A DNA stretch of 8,156 nt from Acetobacteraceae bacterium. Lineage in GTDB: Bacteria > Pseudomonadota > Alphaproteobacteria > Acetobacterales > Acetobacteraceae. This document shows positions 1 through 7,738 of the stretch, piece by piece. The position numbers and the translations under genes are program-made. The DNA is taken from NCBI GenBank assembly GCA_025356735.1, contig JANXRT010000362.1:1-8156 (forward strand), read 5' to 3'. The stretch's first letter is position 1; each line of letters begins with the position of its first letter. The notes under the pieces were generated by a model. The model was not told the origin of the DNA. It searched no databases and saw nothing but the letters and a program-made list of their open reading frames with translations.

Positions 1-2
1 CG

Positions 3-1430
3 CCGCGCGCACCGCCGGCCCCGGCGACCGCAACCACGACCGGCGAGCTCGGCACGGGCTCGACGTTCGGGCTTGTCCGTACGGTCATCCAACCGCTGTT
101 CAGCCCGCTCGCAACCGTCGGCGTGGTGGTGGTCTTCGTCATCTTCGTGCTGCTCTACCGCGAGGATTTGCGCGATCGGCTGGTGCGGCTGGTCGGACGA
201 CAGGATTTGCACCGCACCATACTGGCGATGAACGACGCGGCGCGGCGGCTGTCGCGCTATTTCCTCATCCAACTCGCGCTGAATACCGGGTTCGGGATTT
301 TCATCACCGTCGGCCTGTGGTTCGCCGGCCTGCCGAACCCGGTGCTGTGGGGCATCCTCGCCGCGTTGATGCGGTTCGTGCCGTATATCGGCACCGTCAT
401 AGCCCTCGTGCTGCCCCTACTGCTGGCGCTCGCGGTTTCGCCGGGCTGGTCGCTCGCGCTTATCGTGGTGGTGTTGTTCATCGCCACCGACATGATCATG
501 GGTCAGGCGATCGAGCCGATGCTGTATGGTCACAGCACCGGCCTGTCGCCGATCGCCGTAATCGTCTCGGCAACGTTCTGGGCCTTCCTCTGGGGTCCGG
601 TCGGGTTGCTGCTGGCCACCCCGCTCACCGTCTGCCTGGTCGTTATCGGCCGCCATGTCGAGGCGCTGGCGTTCCTTGAGGTGATACTAGGCGACAGCCC
701 GCCGCTCAAGCCGGAGGAGACGTTCTATCAGCGCGCACTCGAAGCCAACTCACGCGAGTTGATCGCGCAGGCGCGAAAGGCCGTTGCGGAAACGTCGTTG
801 ACCGAGTACTACGATCATGTCGCGATGCGCGGCCTGGCCCTAGCCCAGGCCGACCTGGCGCGAGATACCCTTGAATTCGATCAGCTCGAAGCCGTCCACT
901 CGCAGATCGAGGCCGTGGTCGGGGACCTCGGTCACGCGCGCACTCCCGCGGTGTTGCCTATTTCGGAGACATCGCGGATGCACAGATGGCACAGGGATGG
1001 TGCCGTGGTCTGCATTCCCGGTCGCGGGCAACTCGACGACCTGGCCGCGACGATGGCGATGCAGGTGCTGCGCGATGCCGGCTTCGGCGCCAGCCAGGAA
1101 TCCAACGCCATTCTCGGCAAGGGCCATGCCGGCGACGAACAGCCGGCCGAGCCGCTGCTATGCTGCCTGTCCGTGCTCGACCAGGGCAGCAATCCGTCGG
1201 GCATCCGCTATCTGCTGCGCCGCATCCATCGGCAGATGCCGAACGCCGTCGTCGTCATCGGACTGTGGCATGCCACGGCGGCCAGCACCCTGCTCGATCA
1301 GTTGCGGTCGGAAGCCGCCGAGGAGACGATCGTCCTGTCCCTCGGCGAGTTGGTGGCGCTCGTACGCGCGATCTCCGCGCGGCAGCTTCGGCCAAAGGAA
1401 ATCAAGGCGGGGGTAATGCAACCGACCTGA
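3..1430 (+). CDS. AI-2E family transporter, 3' part, with long C-terminal cytosolic extension
   Basis: The reading frame is open from the left edge, so the start lies upstream; 475 codons are visible before the TGA. Hydrophobic segments lie at about nt 121-160, 259-333, 342-437, 447-512 and 540-660. The pattern NPVLWGILA..MRFVPYIGT followed by a helix ending WGPVGLLLATPLTV is typical of the AI-2E/PerM family (Pfam AI-2E_transport), inner-membrane proteins of about 350 residues. Some members export autoinducer-2 and others act as Na+/H+ antiporters; the substrate here cannot be told. After the last helix come about 245 more residues: a charged helical linker (about nt 690-960), then an alternating strand/helix region (about nt 1001-1400, beginning VVCIPGRGQLDDLAATMA and including VVVIGLW) that looks Rossmann- or flavodoxin-like. 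That tail is far longer than in the classical family. The next gene, glgX, starts about 60 nt downstream. Family assignment is firm; the fold of the tail is inferred. Confidence 0.88.
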   Translation, partial: PRAPPAPATATTTGELGTGSTFGLVRTVIQPLFSPLATVGVVVVFVIFVLLYREDLRDRLVRLVGRQDLHRTILAMNDAARRLSRYFLIQLALNTGFGIFITVGLWFAGLPNPVLWGILAALMRFVPYIGTVIALVLPLLLALAVSPGWSLALIVVVLFIATDMIMGQAIEPMLYGHSTGLSPIAVIVSATFWAFLWGPVGLLLATPLTVCLVVIGRHVEALAFLEVILGDSPPLKPEETFYQRALEANSRELIAQARKAVAETSLTEYYDHVAMRGLALAQADLARDTLEFDQLEAVHSQIEAVVGDLGHARTPAVLPISETSRMHRWHRDGAVVCIPGRGQLDDLAATMAMQVLRDAGFGASQESNAILGKGHAGDEQPAEPLLCCLSVLDQGSNPSGIRYLLRRIHRQMPNAVVVIGLWHATAASTLLDQLRSEAAEETIVLSLGELVALVRAISARQLRPKEIKAGVMQPT

Positions 1431-1436
1431 GGTCGG
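1422..1436 (+). other. Short perfect hairpin with the stop codon in its loop
   Basis: CCGACC (1422-1427) and GGTCGG (1431-1436) are perfect inverted copies, and the TGA stop of the AI-2E-family gene (1428-1430) forms the 3-nt loop. No T-run follows, so it does not resemble a classical intrinsic terminator. It could be a weak mRNA 3' structure or chance in GC-rich DNA. Confidence 0.3.
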
Positions 1437-1467
1437 CGGGCTTAACCAGCGTCACCCTTCTCGATCC

Positions 1468-1492
1468 AGGACATTCGCATGAGCCAGTCAGA

Positions 1493-1496
<4 letters not shown>
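1468..1496 (+). promoter_or_regulatory. Shine-Dalgarno and 5-codon leader ORF overlapping the glgX start
   Basis: AGGA at 1468-1471 sits 7 nt before an ATG at 1479, ideal spacing. That ATG reads only M-S-Q-S-E and stops at TGA 1494-1496, which overlaps the glgX ATG (1493-1495) as ATGA. The 11 bases ATGAGCCAGTC occur at 1479-1489 and again at 1493-1503, so the leader looks like a 14-bp tandem duplication of the gene's own start. The glgX ATG itself has no good ribosome-binding site at the usual distance; AGGA is 21 nt away. Translation of glgX therefore probably depends on coupling to the leader or on reinitiation. Sequence facts are direct; the coupling is inferred. Confidence 0.6.
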
Positions 1497-3646
<2,150 letters not shown>

Positions 3647-3655
3647 GCAGGAAGC

Positions 3656-3764
3656 ATGGGGCTCTGCCCCATACCCCGCAAAGGGGCCGTCGCCCCTTTG
3701 GACCCCTACACTTAAGGGATGCGCACCGGGGCGCTCCCCGGTGGGGTTTGGGGCAGAGCCCCAT
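3656..3764. repeat. 109-bp palindromic intergenic element with 15-bp inverted ends
   Basis: ATGGGGCTCTGCCCC at 3656-3670 is the exact inverse of GGGGCAGAGCCCCAT at 3750-3764, and the similarity continues inwards (ATACCCCGC against GTGGGGTTT). Each end is itself a small palindrome (GGGGC/GCCCC-type). Inside lie two perfect hairpins: CAAAGGGGC / GCCCCTTTG with a 4-nt loop (3679-3700), and CACCGGGG / CCCCGGTG with a 4-nt loop (3724-3743). The element starts 10 nt after the glgX stop and ends about 10 nt before the next gene's Shine-Dalgarno. It encodes nothing obvious. It resembles the REP- or MITE-like palindromic repeats scattered between genes in many GC-rich alphaproteobacteria; membership in such a family is from memory and needs a copy search. 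It may also terminate glgX transcription. Confidence 0.75.
3679..3700 (+). terminator. Strong hairpin after glgX, possible terminator
   Basis: Nine perfect base pairs (CAAAGGGGC / GCCCCTTTG) close a CGTC loop 32 nt after the glgX stop codon. The TTT is within the stem and no true T-tract follows, so intrinsic termination is only plausible. The structure is part of the 109-bp repeat. Confidence 0.35.
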
Positions 3765-3789
3765 ACTTACTTCCAGGAACACAAGCATC

Positions 3790-4539
3790 ATGAACAATCC
3801 GGCTGCGCCTGAACATCGGCCGCGCGGCTTCCTCATCGTGCTGCGGGAGCTCGGCTGGTCCAACGTCGTGGCCGGCCTCCTGCTTGTCGCCGGCCTCGCC
3901 GCTGCCGCGCTCTCACTCTATCTGGTTCAGCGCGCCCGCAACGTGGTCGACGGCCAGAACCAGGTGCTGGCGGCTGCCGAGCAGCTGATCTCCACCCTCA
4001 AGGATCTGGAAACCGGGGAGCGCGGTTACGCCCTGACCGGGGACGCAGCCTACCTTGAGCCATATGACAGCGCCCGGGCGGCGCTGGGCACCAGGATCGC
4101 GGTGCTGGATGCCGGCGCGTCCGAAGTAGGCAATCTGACCGCGCTGGTGCAGGTCAAGCAGGATTTCGCCCGTCGCGTCGTCGCGGTCCGCCACGATGCC
4201 GGCCTCGATGCGGCGATCACGCTCGTGCGCTCCGGCGAGGACAAGGCGTCGATGGACAACGTGCGCGCCGCCGTCGCTACGCTGGAAGATTCCGCCCGCG
4301 CCCGGATCGCGCGCAGCGATCGCGAGGAGGCGCTGCGTGGACCGCTGCTTGAGGTGCTTGCCGCGGTTCTGATCCTGCCTCGTTCGCGACCATCGCGGTG
4401 CAGGCATTGCGCCGCCGCCGCGCCGAGCGCGCCAGCACGGCCCTGCTCGGCAGCGTGCTGGACAACGCCCCGGTCGGCCTCGGCCTGCTCGACGCGGAGT
4501 TGCACGTGCGCCACCTCAACCAGGCGCTGCTGGCGATGA
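3790..4539 (+). CDS. N-terminal fragment of the sensor kinase: TM1 and CHASE3 sensor domain
   Basis: The ATG at 3790 is preceded by AGGAA (3775-3779), 10 nt away. Residues about 25-47 form a membrane helix (NVVAGLLLVAGLAAAALSLY). Residues about 48-180 match CHASE3, a helical extracytoplasmic sensory domain, with its hallmark ETGERGYALTGDAAYLEPY segment at about 74-92. A second hydrophobic stretch begins at about 184, but from codon 197 the frame is wrong: the remaining 53 residues, rich in Arg, Ala, Cys and Ser, are out-of-frame translation of the PAS region, ending at TGA 4537-4539. As sequenced, this frame alone would give a 249-residue membrane protein without a kinase. The ligand is unknown. 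Confidence 0.7.
   Translation: MNNPAAPEHRPRGFLIVLRELGWSNVVAGLLLVAGLAAAALSLYLVQRARNVVDGQNQVLAAAEQLISTLKDLETGERGYALTGDAAYLEPYDSARAALGTRIAVLDAGASEVGNLTALVQVKQDFARRVVAVRHDAGLDAAITLVRSGEDKASMDNVRAAVATLEDSARARIARSDREEALRGPLLEVLAAVLILPRSRPSRCRHCAAAAPSAPARPCSAACWTTPRSASACSTRSCTCATSTRRCWR
4375..4382 (+). other. Frameshift site in the sensor kinase gene
   Basis: In the upstream frame CTG ends at 4377 and the next in-frame codons CCT CGT break the membrane helix; in the downstream frame TCG starts at 4380. One missing base (most simply a G after 4377) restores L-A-S and an uninterrupted helix. There is no homopolymer and no X-XXY-YYZ slippery heptamer, so programmed slippage is unlikely. Confidence 0.75.
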
Positions 4540-6725
4540 GCGAGCGCGTGCTCGGGGCCGGGGTCGGGAGTAGCCTGTGGGATGTCCTGCCCGACCTGCG
4601 CTCATCGCTGGAGCCGCGGCTGCGCGAGGTCGTCGCCGGTCGGCGCAAGGTCGGCAACATCGACGTCGCCGGCCCTAGCCGCATCAACCCGGCACAGCTG
4701 CGCGAATTTCAGTTCGGCTTCTTCCCGCTGCCGGACGCCGATGGAGCCGGGCTGGTGGTGACCGACGTTACCCTCGCCAAGCGCGCCGAGCGCCGCCTGC
4801 GCGAAAGCGAGGAGCGGTTCCGCACCCTGATCGAAACCAGCGCGTCGATCGTCTGGACAACCAACGCGGCCGGTGAGCTGATGCCGCCGCAGCCGAGCTG
4901 GACGGCGTTCACCGGCCAGGCGGTGGCCGAGTACGAGGGCAGGGGCTGGCTGCAGGCGATCCATCCCGAGGATCGCGATGCGGCGGTCGAGGCCTGGGGC
5001 CACGCGGTCGCCGGCCACACGCTGTACTCCTCCGACCACCGCCTCGCCCGCGTCGATGGCGAATGGCGCATCATGGCGGCGCGCGGCGTGCCGATCCTTG
5101 ATGATGGCGAAGTCCGCGAATGGGTCGGCACTCACACCGACATCACCGAGCGCAAGCGGGCCGAGGAGGAACTGAGCGCCGCCAAGGAGAACGCGGAGGC
5201 CGCCAACCGCGCCAAGAGCCAGTTTCTCGCCAACATGAGCCACGAGCTGCGGACCCCGCTATCAGCGGTGATCGGCTACAGCGAGATGCTGGAGGAGGAG
5301 ATGGAGGAGGCCGGCGACGAGCATGTGCTCGGCGATATCCGCAAAATCCAGTCCAACGCCCGCCACCTGCTGAGCCTGATCAACGACGTGCTTGACCTGT
5401 CCAAGATCGAGGCCGACCGGATGACCACCTACGCCGAGATTTTCGACGTTGAGGCACTGGTGCGGGATGTCGCGGCGACCGTGGAGACGCTGGTCAAGCA
5501 GAAGAACAACGAGCTTGCGCTTGACCTTGCGTCTGGGCTTGGTTCCATGAACACCGACCAGGTCAAGCTGCGGCAATGCCTTTTCAACCTTGTCAGCAAC
5601 GCCGCCAAGTTCACCGAGAACGGCCGCATCGCCCTGCACGCCGAACGGACCGGCGACGACCTCGTTTTCGCGGTTACCGACAGCGGCATCGGCATGACGC
5701 CGGAGCAATTGGATAAACTGTTCGAGCGGTTCAGTCAGGCCGACGTCTCGACCACGCGCCGTTTCGGTGGCACCGGGCTCGGCCTCGCCATTACCCGTGC
5801 CTTCTGCCGGCTGCTCGGCGGCGATGTCGAGGTCACCAGCACCTTCGGTCAGGGTTCCACCTTCACCGTCCGGCTGCCGGCCGAGATGCCCGAGCAGCCG
5901 GATGAGGAGGCACCCCAGGCCGGACAAGCCGCCGTCGGCCATCATCTGGTGTTAGTGATTGATGACGACGCCGCGCAGCGCGACCTGCTGACCCGGTTCC
6001 TGGAGCGGGAGGGCTTCAAGGTCCGCACCGCGGCCGATGGTCGCGCCGGCATAGAGCTCGCCCGTTCTCTGCACCCGCGGGCCATCCTGCTCGACGTGAT
6101 GATGCCGCAGATGGATGGGTGGTCGGTGCTGAGCACGCTCAAGGCCGATCCGGTGCTGGCGACCATTCCGGTCGTGATGGTGACGTTCGTCAACGAGCCG
6201 GGCCTCGGCGTCTCGCTCGGTGCTGCGGACACCGTGCTCAAGCCGGTCGAGTGGGGGCATCTGGCGACGGTCATGGACCGGTTCCGCGGCGATGCCGGCG
6301 ACATACTGGTGGTCGATGACGATGCCGACGCCCGCCAGCGCCTGCGCGGCGTGCTGGAGCGCAACGGCTGGACCGTGTCCGAGGCCGGCAACGGCGCCGA
6401 AGCGCTGGATGTCGTGGCGCACGCCCCGCCGCAGCTCATCCTGCTCGATCTCACGATGCCGGTAATGGACGGCTTCACCTTCCTGCACGAACTCCGCACA
6501 AGACCCGGCTGCGCCGATATTCCGGTGGTGGTGCTGAGCGCACGCGACCTCGATGCCGAGGACCGCCGCCGCCTGGACGGTGCGGAACGCGTGCTGAGCA
6601 AGGGCCAGACCAACCTGCGCCTGCTCGCCGGCGAGCTGCGCTCGCTCACTCCTCCGCATCCGCCGCCACCTTCGCTTGGGGCCGACGTTGCCGCTGCTGC
6701 TCTGAACCCCATTTCACAGTCATGA
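4398..6725 (+). CDS. Hybrid histidine kinase, cytoplasmic part: PAS-PAS-HisKA-HATPase-REC-REC
   Basis: This is the catalytic part of the frameshifted kinase; 775 codons follow a GTG at 4398, which has no good ribosome-binding site and lies inside the original second membrane helix, so it is unlikely to be the natural start. Numbering from that GTG: PAS1 about 13-125; PAS2 about 137-252, ending in the typical GTHTDITERKRAEEEL; a helical linker; HisKA with MSHELRTP and phospho-accepting His282; HATPase_c with N-box Asn397/Asn401, DSGIGM from 428 and GGTGLGL at 457-463; receiver 1 about 515-632 with IDDD and phospho-accepting Asp566 (LLDVMMP); receiver 2 about 636-755 with VDDD and Asp684 (LLDLTMP), then a Pro-rich tail (PPHPPPP). 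All residues for autophosphorylation and transfer are present. No HPt or output domain is fused. A single-domain regulator follows 21 nt later. Confidence 0.85.
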   Translation: MQALRRRRAERASTALLGSVLDNAPVGLGLLDAELHVRHLNQALLAMSERVLGAGVGSSLWDVLPDLRSSLEPRLREVVAGRRKVGNIDVAGPSRINPAQLREFQFGFFPLPDADGAGLVVTDVTLAKRAERRLRESEERFRTLIETSASIVWTTNAAGELMPPQPSWTAFTGQAVAEYEGRGWLQAIHPEDRDAAVEAWGHAVAGHTLYSSDHRLARVDGEWRIMAARGVPILDDGEVREWVGTHTDITERKRAEEELSAAKENAEAANRAKSQFLANMSHELRTPLSAVIGYSEMLEEEMEEAGDEHVLGDIRKIQSNARHLLSLINDVLDLSKIEADRMTTYAEIFDVEALVRDVAATVETLVKQKNNELALDLASGLGSMNTDQVKLRQCLFNLVSNAAKFTENGRIALHAERTGDDLVFAVTDSGIGMTPEQLDKLFERFSQADVSTTRRFGGTGLGLAITRAFCRLLGGDVEVTSTFGQGSTFTVRLPAEMPEQPDEEAPQAGQAAVGHHLVLVIDDDAAQRDLLTRFLEREGFKVRTAADGRAGIELARSLHPRAILLDVMMPQMDGWSVLSTLKADPVLATIPVVMVTFVNEPGLGVSLGAADTVLKPVEWGHLATVMDRFRGDAGDILVVDDDADARQRLRGVLERNGWTVSEAGNGAEALDVVAHAPPQLILLDLTMPVMDGFTFLHELRTRPGCADIPVVVLSARDLDAEDRRRLDGAERVLSKGQTNLRLLAGELRSLTPPHPPPPSLGADVAAAALNPISQS

Positions 6726-6746
6726 GATTCCACGCGGAGACCAAAC

Positions 6747-7127
6747 ATGCGCCTGCTCCTGGTCGAGGATCATGAGGAAATCTGGGACTTCCTGTCCCGC
6801 CGGTTGAAGCGCCGCGGCTTCGAGGTCACGGTCGCGACCGATGGCCAGGCCGGCGTCGATCTGGCGCGTGCCGACCTGCCCGAAATCGTGCTGCTCGACA
6901 TGAACCTGCCGGTTCTCGACGGCTGGTCGGCCGCCCGGCTGCTCAAGGCCGATCCAACAACCGCCGGCATTCCGATCATCGCCCTGACCGCGCATGCGAT
7001 GTCGGGCGACCGCGACAAGGCGCTGGCCGCGGGCTGCGACGACTACCATCCCAAGCCGGTCGATTTTTCGAGGCTGCTCGCCCAGATCGAGGCGCTGGCG
7101 CCGAATGTCCAGGCAACCAGTGCCTGA
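6747..7127 (+). CDS. Single-domain response regulator (CheY/DivK-like receiver)
   Basis: This 126-residue protein is one complete receiver domain with no output domain: acidic pocket VEDH (Glu7-Asp8), phosphorylation site Asp51 in LLDMNLP, switch Thr in ALTAHA, and conserved Lys in HPKPV, followed by a short tail. The ATG at 6747 has GGAGA (6736-6740) at 6-nt spacing. It begins 21 nt after the hybrid kinase stop, so the two are almost certainly one operon. By analogy with similar pairs it would carry phosphate from the kinase, or exchange it with its fused receivers, to a partner outside this window. The sequence resembles DivK/CheY-type stand-alone receivers, but I would not assign a specific name. 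Confidence 0.93.
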   Translation: MRLLLVEDHEEIWDFLSRRLKRRGFEVTVATDGQAGVDLARADLPEIVLLDMNLPVLDGWSAARLLKADPTTAGIPIIALTAHAMSGDRDKALAAGCDDYHPKPVDFSRLLAQIEALAPNVQATSA

Positions 7128-7404
7128 CCATCCTCAGCCGGACGGCGAGGCCGCCGCGCTTCAGGAAGAAGCGGTTGGCAAGGGTCGCATCGCCGCCCGC
7201 CCGCTGTCGCACTCTCATCGTGCGATACCGCGGCCGGAAACTGTCCTCCAGGCGGCGCTCGCGCAGAAGCTGCTGCAAGGCTGGATGCAGAACCGCCACC
7301 AGACGCTTTTTCCTCTTTTGCTCAACGTGCGCAATATGCCGGCGGCGAAGCCCGGGCTCGCCGAGGAAGTCGCGCGCGGCATGAACCGGCGCTACGGCGC
7401 TTGA
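7105..7404 (+). CDS. Hypothetical small protein (99 aa) after the response regulator
   Basis: I do not recognise this protein. The ATG at 7105 overlaps the regulator's 3' end by 23 nt in another frame; a GTG at 7120 is an alternative start, overlapping by 8 nt and with AGG (7111-7113) just upstream. The first 45 residues are polar and Pro/His-rich (probably disordered). From about residue 46 the sequence looks helical and amphipathic (ETVLQAALAQKLLQGWMQNR, then QTLFPLLLNV), ending basic. No signal peptide, membrane helix or metal motif is evident. Placement behind kinase and regulator suggests co-transcription, so a regulatory partner is possible. Its 3' end overlaps the convergent CBS gene by 13 nt. 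Being real rests on length, context and a protein-like second half; it could be chance. Confidence 0.5.
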   Translation: MSRQPVPDHPQPDGEAAALQEEAVGKGRIAARPLSHSHRAIPRPETVLQAALAQKLLQGWMQNRHQTLFPLLLNVRNMPAAKPGLAEEVARGMNRRYGA

Positions 7405-7640
7405 ACCTCGGTCAGCTCCCGCATGAAGTCCTGCAGCGCACCGCTGTCGATCAGCAGCTTTCGCGACAGGTTCGCGAGCGTGATCCAGTCCACCACCCGG
7501 CCACCGGCGTCGCACACAGGAATCCGGCGGATGTGGTTGGCGGCCATCGCATCCATCGCGGCACGCAACGTGTCGTTCTCTTCGCAGGAGGTCACCGGGC
7601 TTGTCGTCACGTCGCGCACCATCACGGCGTTCGGGGCCAA
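7392..7640 (-). CDS. Short CBS-domain protein (single CBS motif), possibly 5'-truncated
   Basis: From a TTG at 7640 there are 82 residues. About residues 6-62 match one CBS motif: V-x-VRDVTTSPVTSCEENDTLRAA opens it, HIRRIPVCDAGGRVVDWITLANL closes it. CBS modules usually come in tandem pairs that bind adenine nucleotides and regulate enzymes or channels; here only one is present, so the protein would have to dimerise or is a remnant. GTG 7625 and ATG 7622 are alternative starts, and none has a clear ribosome-binding site. In the same frame, 19 codons upstream, an ATG (7697) has AGGAG (7706-7710) at 8-nt spacing, but TAG at 7644-7646 interrupts it. The gene converges with, and overlaps, the small ORF on the plus strand. 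CBS assignment is good; start and functionality are uncertain. Confidence 0.65.
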   Translation of the reverse strand: MAPNAVMVRDVTTSPVTSCEENDTLRAAMDAMAANHIRRIPVCDAGGRVVDWITLANLSRKLLIDSGALQDFMRELTEVQAP

Positions 7641-7643
7641 TCT

Positions 7644-7697
7644 CTAGGCCACGTAGCGGTAGAGGATGTAGCGTGCCGTGACTCGGTCGACCTTCAT
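7644..7697 (-). other. 17-codon leader in frame with the CBS gene, closed by TAG
   Basis: ATG (7697-7695) preceded by AGGAG reads 17 codons (MKVDRVTARYILYRYVA) to TAG at 7644-7646, exactly in frame with the CBS coding sequence; only AGA separates TAG from the TTG at 7640. It is either the true N-terminus of the CBS protein cut by a nonsense mutation, or a leader ORF. The Shine-Dalgarno supports real initiation here. Confidence 0.5.
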
Positions 7698-7714
7698 CGC
7701 CGATGCTCCTGATG

Positions 7715-7738
7715 TTCGCGTTTGCGAAGCGTTAACGC
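7715..7738. promoter_or_regulatory. Small palindromes between divergent CBS and pentapeptide genes
   Basis: TTCGC/GCGAA (7715-7728, 4-nt loop) is followed directly by the perfect 10-bp palindrome GCGTTAACGC (7729-7738). The pair lies in the roughly 41-nt gap between the minus-strand ATG at 7697 and the plus-strand GTG at 7739, where an operator would be expected. No convincing -35/-10 boxes are visible. Confidence 0.3.

Larger units (their letters stand above)
3790..6725 (+). pseudogene. Hybrid sensor histidine kinase, whole locus, frameshifted
   Basis: Two overlapping reading frames here join into one protein of about 978 residues if a single base is restored near 4377. Frame 1 runs to ...VLAAVLIL (ending 4377); frame 3 continues SFATIAVQALRRRRAERAS from 4380. 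Reading one extra G (CTG-GCC-TCG instead of CTG-CCT-CG) gives LILASFATIAVQAL, a clean second membrane helix. The reconstructed order is TM1, periplasmic CHASE3, TM2, PAS, PAS, HisKA, HATPase_c, REC, REC, a normal architecture for a membrane hybrid kinase. All catalytic motifs downstream are intact and nothing else is damaged, so the lesion is either very recent or a base-call error. The two halves are described separately below. Confidence 0.8.

Noticed and set aside
986..1492. In-frame extension of glgX upstream to 986
   Set aside because: It would overlap most of the AI-2E-family tail, is Arg-rich without resemblance to GlgX, and the known N-terminus begins at 1493.
3656..3764. CRISPR array or riboswitch
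   Set aside because: The repeats are inverted, not direct, with no regular spacers, and the pattern does not match any riboswitch I know. A REP/MITE-like element fits better.
4366..4400. Programmed -1 frameshifting to make the full-length kinase
   Set aside because: A -1 slip at 4377 would give the right protein, but there is no slippery heptamer or homopolymer, and I see no obvious stimulatory structure.
5942..6748. Long minus-strand frames opposite the receiver domains
   Set aside because: Ser/Arg-rich low-complexity antisense of well-supported receiver domains.
7401..7712. A 103-codon plus-strand frame opposite the CBS gene
   Set aside because: It is His/Arg/Val-rich with no motif and is the antisense of the recognisable CBS sequence.
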